A stretch of DNA of 10,148 nt from Baffinella frigidus. Taxonomy: Eukaryota > Cryptophyceae > Cryptomonadales > Baffinellaceae. The DNA is taken from the NCBI GenBank assembly GCA_026770585.1, contig MU647246.1, positions 45,306 through 55,453 on the forward strand, written 5' to 3'. The stretch's first letter is position 1. Every line of letters begins with the position of its first letter. The notes beneath the pieces are model-generated. The model did not search any database and was not told where the DNA came from. It was given only the letters and a program-made list of their open reading frames with translations. The position numbers and the translations under genes are program-made. This document shows positions 1-4,872 of this stretch, one piece after another.

Positions 1-3
1 GGT

Positions 4-91
<88 letters not shown>

Positions 92-130
92 GGTTCAGGG
101 TTGAGGGTTGAGGGTTCAGGGTTCAGGGTT
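1..130 (+). repeat. Telomere-like TTGAGGG heptamer array
   Basis: About 18 head-to-tail copies of the 7-bp unit TTGAGGG fill the left edge, nearly perfect until about position 90. From there some units read TTCAGGG, and the array breaks down at about 130. The unit is a one-base variant of the plant/algal telomere repeat TTTAGGG. Since it abuts a unique sequence and the window continues for 10 kb, it is an interstitial or subtelomeric array rather than a proven chromosome end. Its left boundary is outside the window. Confidence 0.95.
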
Positions 131-553
131 TGCAGCTTTCTTCGCGCCTCCTGTGGCAGAAGGGGAGGACAGCACATGGGCCACTCGAGCATGGTCCGAC
201 ACCCTGTGAGAGGGAGGCCTATTCCGGTGCTCATGAGAACCTACAGCGCTCTTAGGGTTCTCACTTTCGAGGAACCCCTCCCATGGTTCTTGGCCGTAGC
301 AACGTCGCAAAGTGGAGAACCGGCAGATTGTTTCCTGTCTCTCAACGGTGAGATGGGAGTGAGATGCGGTGTGAATGTCATACAAAACAACAAGACACCA
401 AAGCTAGTTTGAGGACGCGGGGGGGGGGCGGGGCGGGGAAGCGAGAAAAAAAGTAGGGATATCTGGATAACAGGATAAGTTCCAGTGCCCGCCGATGGTG
501 GGAGTTCAAAGAACCTTAAGGACCTTAACCACCAACCCTCACGGCCCGAGCAA
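131..553. other. Intergenic stretch with a G-run and a foldback half-copy
   Basis: No reading frame here has convincing codon structure. The stretch contains a G-rich run at about 418-438 and, at about 478-534, a right-half copy of the foldback family described at 2445-2598 (GTTCCAGTG ... GAACC ... GGACC). A single CTTAGGGTTC heptamer relic lies at about 250. Nothing else is supported. Confidence 0.5.
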
Positions 554-1312
554 CTAATCGCTTTTCGCTTTCCCGGTTTCAATTTGAAATACCAAATCAA
601 AATTCGACGTTTTGCTCAGGCCGTGAGGGCTGGTGGAAGGAACGCACGTCATTTCCCAGGACGCCGAGAAGACGATGAGGTCCACGGGTTTCCCGCCATC
701 CATGCCGGTCGCCGCCGTTCCCGCGCCCCCCCCCGGAAAGTTGGGCCTCCAGGACGATTCCTCCTTACGGACCGCGTGTGCGTTTGGCACTCCCCCAGCT
801 GACACCATGCAGTGTGCCGCGACCTCCAACAGATTGAACCCTTGCTGCGGCGTGGTCGGGAGCTTTTTGGCAAACACCACGCAGCCGGGCTCTTCCAGGT
901 GAGTCAGCGCTGTTGCAGTGAAGTCGAGAGTGCCGTAGATGTTGCCGTCTTTCGCGGAAAGCTCAAGCGCCGCTTTCAGCTCGTTCGTGGAGGATGCCGC
1001 GCCGTACTCTTGTTCCTGGGCTGGACGCGGCACGACCGGAGAATGAGCAGGACCCCCTTGGGAGGTATCCACGCCTCCGACTTGAAATCCACCCTCTGAA
1101 GACGAGGGGGTCGGGGCGAAGGCGGGGCCTGGCCGTGAAAGAATGGCGGGGAAAGAATGTCCCAGATCCAGATTTTGTGCACTGCGAGGCGAGTCGCCCG
1201 GGTCAGAGCTAGAGAGCTCGGGGTGATGTTGTGTTGCCACACGCAGATCGCCGAGGACGTCGTAGTCGACATCGCTATCCGGCGGCGGCGGAGGAGGAGT
1301 TGAACCTGGCAT
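554..1312 (-). CDS. Hypothetical protein, 252 aa, proline-rich N-terminus
   Basis: I do not recognise this protein. The frame opens with a true ATG at 1310-1312 and closes with TAG at 554-556. Residues 1-107 look disordered: a proline run at 6-11, an acidic patch DSDVDYD at 12-18, then Ser/Pro/Gly-rich sequence. Residues 110-170 look more folded (ELKAALELSAKDGNIYG and following). Third codon positions are strongly G/C through most of the frame, whereas the overlapping plus-strand frames are less protein-like, which is why I chose this strand. The last ~20 residues are A/T-rich and may be read-through into intron or 3' flank. A GTAAGG on the coding strand near 770 could be a splice donor, so the real 3' end is uncertain. 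The neighbouring membrane-protein gene at 1577 is divergent, so the two could share the 1313-1576 interval as promoter region. Confidence 0.5.
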   Translation of the reverse strand: MPGSTPPPPPPDSDVDYDVLGDLRVATQHHPELSSSDPGDSPRSAQNLDLGHSFPAILSRPGPAFAPTPSSSEGGFQVGGVDTSQGGPAHSPVVPRPAQEQEYGAASSTNELKAALELSAKDGNIYGTLDFTATALTHLEEPGCVVFAKKLPTTPQQGFNLLEVAAHCMVSAGGVPNAHAVRKEESSWRPNFPGGGAGTAATGMDGGKPVDLIVFSASWEMTCVPSTSPHGLSKTSNFDLVFQIETGKAKSD

Positions 1313-1542
1313 CTCTCTTTGCGCAGAGTTTCAAGAGAGCACGGTAAGTTCCACGGTGGACGACTTGTAAATCATGCATTATAGTGGGAGGATTAAACGT
1401 GTCAACTTTTGGCGAGTTGTGTCGGGTTCAGGCCGCCCGAAATTGGGCGAAGCCGCACAAAGTTGACATTTGACAAGACCTTCAAGCGAAGTCGAAGTGA
1501 CAAACGAGAAAAGATCCAATTTCTAGAATTTCTAAATTCCCC

Positions 1543-1567
1543 CCCGACGGTGACGGTCACCGTCGGG
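1543..1567. promoter_or_regulatory. Perfect 25-bp palindrome before the membrane-protein gene
   Basis: Arms CCCGACGGTGAC and GTCACCGTCGGG are perfect 12-bp complements around one central G. The palindrome ends 9 bp before the ATG at 1577. It could be a binding site for a dimeric factor, or a stable hairpin in the 5' leader that affects translation. The position is seen; the role is inferred. Confidence 0.45.
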
Positions 1568-1576
1568 TTACTTGTC

Positions 1577-1969
1577 ATGGGCACAACTCCGTGGGGAGAG
1601 TTCATCCAAGACTTCCATGCGGGCAGAGTTGGATATCTTCAGACTATGTTTGTAATGATACCTGTTGTGTGCATCTCGCTGTTTTTCGCGGGGCTGGTGC
1701 TTCTGGCGCTGGCGATCCTCGAGTTTCTGCTGTTTCGTGGCAGCACCTCGACCCTGCGAGCGTGCAACGGGAGATGGCAGGCGGAGAAGGAGGAGGAGCA
1801 GCATTTCGAGACGGTAAAGCGAAGCTCGGAGGCCTGTACCAACGAGGCTTTCCTCCGGAGGAACGAGGCGTTCCTGAACAGGAACGGCGCCGGAACGCCT
1901 CGCCCAGAGATTGAAACGCTGCAACCGCAGGGCGGGCTGGCGTGCCGCTACTGCGGCGTGGTGCAGTAG
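1577..1969 (+). CDS. Small single-pass membrane protein, 130 aa
   Basis: Unrecognised family. The frame runs from ATG at 1577 to TAG at 1967-1969. The open frame extends further upstream but has no earlier ATG and crosses the palindrome, so 1577 is the likely start. Residues about 24-53 are strongly hydrophobic (MFVMIPVVCISLFFAGLVLL and onward), a single membrane span. There is no clear cleavable signal peptide, because ~23 polar or mixed residues precede the span. Residues 62-110 are charged, with an acidic patch EKEEE and a short internal duplication (NEAFLRR / NEAFLNR). The C-terminus ends in a CRYC motif (residues 123-126), a CxxC that could bind metal or form a disulfide. Third codon positions are mostly G/C, as expected for genes in this window. 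No splice sites are needed to explain it, but further exons cannot be excluded. Confidence 0.6.
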   Translation: MGTTPWGEFIQDFHAGRVGYLQTMFVMIPVVCISLFFAGLVLLALAILEFLLFRGSTSTLRACNGRWQAEKEEEQHFETVKRSSEACTNEAFLRRNEAFLNRNGAGTPRPEIETLQPQGGLACRYCGVVQ

Positions 1970-2033
1970 CAGAAGCCACACCGACGCACCAACGGCGGAC
2001 CACGTCGTGCCCCCTCATGGGACGCAGCGGGTC

Positions 2034-2152
2034 GGTTGGAGTGCTACCCTCAAGGAGGAGGAGGGCTCTTGAGCCCTCCTCGATAGGCCTACTGTAGGAC
2101 CCACGACAGGCCTACTGTAGGGCCCTCACACCTTGAGGGTACCACTCCAACC
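2034..2152. mobile_element. Foldback (MITE-like) element with 22-bp inverted ends
   Basis: The ends at 2034-2055 and 2131-2152 are inverted copies (GGTTGGAGTG ... CACTCCAACC) with one mismatch in 22. Inside are a strong hairpin at 2058-2081 (AGGAGGGCTC, loop TT, GAGCCCTCCT) and two direct copies of AGGCCTACTGTAGG. There is no coding capacity. The size and structure fit a non-autonomous foldback DNA element. I see no convincing target-site duplication. Confidence 0.6.
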
Positions 2153-2359
2153 TCGTGGTCGAATGCCGCCCTTGCAACGGCCGTTTCATCTTTGAGTGAG
2201 AGAGGGCGGTCGCCCTTGTGGGGGCGGTCACCCCTCGCAAGGAATAACCCTTCATCTCTCCTGCCCTCTTCCGCATATGTGGCCTACCGTGGGCTCCAGG
2301 AGCGTCCTAGGAACCTGCCTACCGTAGGACCCGCTGAGTGCGAGAGGGCAGAGAGTGTG
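2153..2359. other. Noncoding stretch with GGCGGTC hairpins
   Basis: Short self-complementary motifs recur: GGGCGGTCGCCC at about 2205, a near copy at about 2224, and CCTACCGTAGG at about 2318. The same GGCGGTC core starts the 42-bp tandem repeat that follows. I see no gene. Confidence 0.4.
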
Positions 2360-2443
2360 GGCGGTCGCCCCCGCCACGGCAACCGTCCTCTTTCGCATTT
2401 TGGCGGTCGCCCCCGCCACGGCAACCGTCCTCTTTCGCATTTT
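2360..2443 (+). repeat. Perfect 42-bp tandem duplication
   Basis: Two adjacent, identical 42-bp units (2360-2401, 2402-2443) start GGCGGTCGCCCCCGCC and end TTTCGCATTTT. Perfect identity suggests a recent duplication. Because 42 is divisible by three, several frames stay open through it on both strands, but the resulting peptides are simple repeats and I do not call a gene. Confidence 0.9.
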
Positions 2444-2444
2444 A

Positions 2445-2598
2445 GGTCCTTTGGGTTCTTTTAACTCCTGTCATAGGCGGACACAGTTCCTGGGACTGGT
2501 TCTGCAGAATGGCCCTGCTTCCCTTGGGATGGCATCAAGCCACCCGGAACAAGTTCCGGTGTCCGCCTATGTTGGGAGCTCGAAGAACCTAAAGGACC
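2445..2598. mobile_element. Foldback element, second family (ends GGTCCTTT)
   Basis: The left end (GGTCCTTTGGGTTCTT ... CATAGGCGGACAC) and right end (GTGTCCGCCTATG ... AGAACCTAAAGGACC) are inverted copies over about 40 bp. TA dinucleotides flank both sides (2443-2444, 2599-2600), as for TA-targeting elements of the Tc1/mariner type. Right-half copies occur at about 478-534 and 3101-3149, so this is a dispersed family. No transposase is present. Confidence 0.65.
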
Positions 2599-2604
2599 TA
2601 AAGA

Positions 2605-3100
2605 GAGAGGGGCTGACGTCTAGTAGCTGCACGGAAGGGAAACTCTAGCGGAGCCGGGACGATGAGGTGGACGATAAGATAATTAAGGGGGCATAATTGA
2701 AACCGGGGGGAGCTCAATTTGTTGCATTGATGCTCCAACACCTTGAGTTGTTTTGGTGTCCCGCTGTTGTTTTTGTTTTCTGAGGTTTCCCCCAAGTCCG
2801 GGGAGTTTGACCAAATGCACGTAGGAGAAAACCTCTACACACCCAAATCCCACCTTCACACACAACACATTTCATCTTTGATGTCTGGGGTATCCGTGGT
2901 TGGAGCTCTCATGTGCTTGACCACTTGATACCAATAAAGAGCCTCCTAAAGGCTGACTTGAAGTCCTGGTGTGTGTGAGCATGGGAACGATGTCATACCT
3001 TCACCCCCCCGATTGATGATACCCTTTAGCCGGTTTCTGCTGCGAACCTCTGCACCGTGGAGCTAGATGTGATCCGAATGGAGGTATGGCCTTTTTTCAG
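2605..3100 (+). other. Possible LTR-like remnant with AATAAA signal
   Basis: There is no convincing reading frame. A purine-rich tract (ACCGGGGGGAG, about 2702-2712) is followed by a T-rich region beginning TGTTGCATTG. A poly(A)-type signal AATAAA lies at 2933-2938, followed by a GT-rich tract (GGTGTGTGTGAG). That order resembles the polypurine tract / R-U5 part of an LTR retrotransposon, but no second LTR, primer site or pol fragment is visible. This is a weak inference. Confidence 0.2.
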
Positions 3101-3149
3101 AACCAGTTCCAGTGTCCGCCTGTGTTGGGAGCGAAGAAACTAAAGGACC
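3101..3149 (+). repeat. Right-half copy of the GGTCCTTT foldback family
   Basis: The segment CCAGTTCCAGTGTCCGCC ... AAAGGACC, followed by TA, matches the right end of the element at 2445-2598. The left end is missing. The best relative on the left of the window is at about 478-534. Confidence 0.6.
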
Positions 3150-3418
3150 TAAATGAAGCCTTCTGCAAAAAGACAAGCGCGGCCTCTTGTACCATCTGCG
3201 AAAAGCCTTAATTTCGAGTAACTCCCAGCCCTGACAAAATTTGGAGATGCCCATATTATCACAGTCCTGGATGTTGCACCGCGAAATCCGCCCTGGTGCC
3301 ACCGTTGCCACGCGAGCCAAGAGGGGAGGATACATGACTTCTCTCGAGCGCCCCTACTCATACATAGCCTCGGCGGGGGTGCATACATGGCGGCCGTGTT
3401 GGTACTTTTGTAATAAAG
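3150..3418 (+). other. Unassigned stretch ending at an AATAAA signal
   Basis: Short frames exist on both strands but none has steady codon bias. AATAAA is at 3412-3417, just before the CT microsatellite, and could be the 3' end of a transcript or of a retroelement. I do not call a gene. Confidence 0.25.
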
Positions 3419-3453
3419 TCTCTCTCTTTGGTCTCTCTCTCTCGGGAGGGTGG

Positions 3454-3493
<40 letters not shown>

Positions 3494-3516
3494 GCTCTCT
3501 CTCGGGAGGGTGGAGA
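3419..3516 (+). repeat. CT microsatellite with a duplicated interruption
   Basis: CT dinucleotide runs are broken by two copies of CTCTCGGGAGGGTGG at about 3439 and 3499. The reading frames across it give only Ser/Leu or Arg/Glu runs and are artefacts. Confidence 0.9.
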
Positions 3517-3522
3517 GACCGC

Positions 3523-3562
3523 CTACTCCCAGCATTCGGAATTGACGTCAAGTTGAGGACGC
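3523..3562 (-). pseudogene. Decayed copy 1 of the terminal-exon segment
   Basis: Read on the minus strand, this follows an AG (TGTAG) and resembles the terminal exon at 4813-4872 (GTCCTC ... TTGA ... GCTGGGA..TAG), with indels that disrupt the LSLMQSEGW reading. It is the leftmost of five copies. Confidence 0.4.
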
Positions 3563-3565
3563 CTA

Positions 3566-3682
3566 CAGGAGTAACTCGCTCATAAGAAATCCTCACCCCC
3601 CTAGGACCAACATCGGGCCCTAGGCAAAGTCCTACTGCAGGGTGCTAGTAGGAGGCGCTTTCTAATCAGCGAGGTACCCCTG
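3566..3682. mobile_element. MITE copy A (ends CAGGRGTAAC/CAGGGGTACC)
   Basis: A 117-bp element with inverted ends: CAGGAGTAACTCGCTCATAA on the left and the complement of CAGGGGTACCTCGCTGATTA on the right. TA lies on each side (3564-3565 and 3683-3684). The interior has CCCCCTAGGACC and CCTACTGCAGG motifs shared with the other copies. It has no coding capacity. Confidence 0.7.
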
Positions 3683-3700
3683 TACTCCCACTCCGGCCTA

Positions 3701-3817
3701 CAAGGGTACCTCGCTCATCAGAAACCGCCCCACCCTAGGATCCTACAGTAGGACCATGCCTAAGGTCCTATGGTGGTCCTAGGGGGGGGGGGGGTTCTTA
3801 TGAGTGAGGTACCTCTG
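3701..3817. mobile_element. MITE copy B, same family, 117 bp
   Basis: It starts CAAGGGTACCTCGCTCATCA, ends in the inverted form of CAGAGGTACCTCACTCATAA, and is flanked by TA at 3699-3700 and 3818-3819. It has exactly the same length as copy A. The interior contains CCTACAGTAGG and a G12-13 run next to the right end. Confidence 0.7.
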
Positions 3818-3825
3818 TACTGCAG

Positions 3826-3867
3826 GGTCCTATGAGGAGGCGCTTTTTCATGAGTGAGGTACCCCTG
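3826..3867. mobile_element. MITE right-end fragment
   Basis: Only the right side is present (GGCGCTTTTTCATGAGTGAGG then TACCCCTG). The flanking TA is lost. It is a truncated member of the family. Confidence 0.5.
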
Positions 3868-3889
3868 CTCTCCCAGTCGGGCCTAGCGG

Positions 3890-3932
3890 CTACTTTCAGC
3901 CCTCGAACTTGACGTCAAGGTGAGGAAGCCTA
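3890..3932 (-). pseudogene. Decayed copy 2 of the terminal-exon segment
   Basis: On the minus strand GTAG is followed by a segment alignable with the 4813 terminal exon (TTCCTCACCTTGA ... CGAGGGCTG). Insertions break the frame. It begins 367 bp after copy 1. Confidence 0.4.
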
Positions 3933-3946
3933 CTTGTCAGGACCTA

Positions 3947-4060
3947 CAGGGATACCTCGTGCACAAGAACCCGCAACTTAAGAATACGGGACGGACTCGC
4001 AACTTAAGAATACGGAATGGATTACAGGGGTACCTCGCAAGAAAATGCACACCTCCTAGG
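3947..4060. repeat. Two MITE left-end fragments around an 18-bp direct repeat
   Basis: Left ends begin at 3947 (CAGGGATACCTCGTGCACAA) and 4025 (CAGGGGTACCTCGCAAGAAA), both preceded by TA and both lacking a right end. Between them CGCAACTTAAGAATACGG occurs twice (3972-3989 and 3998-4015), a 26-bp-period duplication. Confidence 0.6.
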
Positions 4061-4138
4061 ACCACCTAGGACCTCTTCGCCGTCAACTTTGACGGCCTGG
4101 CCACTTAAGGGATAGGACATCGCTCCTCCTTAGGTCTA

Positions 4139-4256
4139 CAGGGGTACCTCGCTCATAAGAAACCGCCCCCCCCCCTAGGACCACCACAGGGCCCTACGCA
4201 TAGGCCTACAGTACGGTCCTAGGGGAAGGCGTTTTCTTATGAGCGAGGTACCCCTG
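4139..4256. mobile_element. MITE copy F, best-preserved, 118 bp
   Basis: The inverted ends pair over about 30 bp with a single mismatch (CAGGGGTACCTCGCTCATAA at both ends, the right one inverted). TA is on both flanks (4137-4138 and 4257-4258). The interior CCTAGGACC / GGTCCTAGG also pairs, so nearly the whole element can fold back. TA target duplication plus CAGGG-type ends fit a non-autonomous Tc1/mariner-like element. The autonomous partner is not in the window. Confidence 0.8.
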
Positions 4257-4258
4257 TA

Positions 4259-4296
4259 CTACCCCCAGCCCTCGGACTGCATCAGGGAGAGGACGC
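4259..4296 (-). pseudogene. Copy 3 of the terminal-exon segment, frame intact
   Basis: On the minus strand GTGGTAG is followed by GCGTCCTCTCCCTGATGCAG and on to TAG at 4259-4261, giving VLSLMQSEGWG and stop. This is almost the same peptide as the 4813 exon. It could be an alternative last exon or a recent duplicate. It abuts MITE copy F. Confidence 0.45.
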
Positions 4297-4515
4297 CTAC
4301 CACACAGCGGACTTCGAAGGGATTTCGAATTACCCCCAAGCGATAAGACCTAGGACCCTACGTTAGGCAACCCAAAGGGGGGGATTCCAACGGATAAGGT
4401 AACGGAAACTCGGCCCATTTTGGGCCGAAAGCCCCGTCGTGGCCCGCTGTGTGGTGGTGAGCACCCCGAATATTCGGGGCCTCACCCGATCCAAGCCCGG
4501 ACTAGTTCCTCGAAC
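4297..4515. other. Noncoding stretch between terminal-exon copies
   Basis: It holds a few CCTAGGACC-type motifs of MITE interior sequence at about 4349 and the palindrome CCCCGAATATTCGGGG at about 4464-4479. No coding or RNA feature is supported. Confidence 0.4.
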
Positions 4516-4569
4516 GGCTCGTCCGGAGTACAGGGGTACCTCGTGTACACGAAAACGCACCGCGGTTCT
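4516..4569 (+). repeat. 54-bp direct repeat, copy 1 (contains MITE left end)
   Basis: It matches 4737-4790 at 52 of 54 positions. It contains TA then CAGGGGTACCTCGTGTACAC (from 4531), a variant left end of the CAGGGG family. The shared flank (GGCTCGTCCGGAG) shows that the element and its surroundings were copied together. Confidence 0.85.
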
Positions 4570-4651
4570 TAAGTTAACAGAGGTTCCACTTTCGCTCTGA
4601 GACGTTCCACTCTCGACTTTTGTCTCGGTGGGCCGCGCTCGAGGAATGACA

Positions 4652-4723
4652 CTACTCCCAGCCCTCGGAGCCCTACTGTAGGGTCCTAGGGGAAGGCGTT
4701 TTCTTATGAGCGAGGTCCCCCTG
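4652..4723 (-). pseudogene. Copy 4 of the terminal-exon segment plus MITE right half
   Basis: On the minus strand SEGWE then TAG (4652-4654) is all that remains of the exon copy. The following sequence up to 4723 is the right half of a CAGGGG-type MITE (GGCGTTTTCTTATGAGCGAG), ending before TA at 4724-4725. Confidence 0.45.
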
Positions 4724-4736
4724 TAGCTTCTCTACG

Positions 4737-4790
4737 GGCTCGTCCGGAGTACAGAGGTACCTCGTGTACACGAAAACGTACCGCGGTTCT
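4737..4790 (+). repeat. 54-bp direct repeat, copy 2
   Basis: Second copy of 4516-4569, with two substitutions. The MITE left end begins at 4752 (CAGAGGTACC). Confidence 0.85.
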
Positions 4791-4812
4791 GACACTCCGC
4801 CCTGGCAGTGCA

Positions 4813-4872
4813 CTAATCCCAGCCCTCGGACTGCATCAAGGAGAGGACGTTCGCGATCCGCTCTCGCTCCAC
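4813..4872 (-). CDS. Coiled-coil gene: terminal exon with stop
   Basis: Right after CCCCCCAG the minus strand reads VERERIANVLSLMQSEGWD and TAG (4813-4815): 20 codons, phase 0, third positions mostly G/C. Four decayed or partial copies lie downstream at 4652, 4259, 3890 and 3523, which supports this as the real 3' end of a gene whose tail was repeatedly duplicated. Confidence 0.6.
   Translation of the reverse strand: MERERIANVLSLMQSEGWD

Noticed and set aside
1-130. True chromosome end
   Set aside because: The G-rich strand points into the window, not toward the left edge, so this end is not a telomere terminus.
633-1099. Plus-strand frames with a CAG|GTGAGT donor near 899
   Set aside because: The minus-strand frame has better codon bias over the same bases; the donor match may be chance.
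1327-1342. 16-nt plus-strand micro-exon between TTTGCGCAG and GTAAGT
   Set aside because: Good splice motifs but no partner exons on the plus strand.
1409-1576. N-terminal extension of the membrane protein
   Set aside because: No ATG in frame before 1577, and the extension crosses a 25-bp palindrome.
2192-2648. Repetitive peptides over the 42-bp tandem repeat
   Set aside because: Open in several frames on both strands only because 42 is a multiple of three.
3149-3596. Frames with Ser/Leu or Arg/Glu runs
   Set aside because: Produced by the CT microsatellite, with no codon structure outside it.
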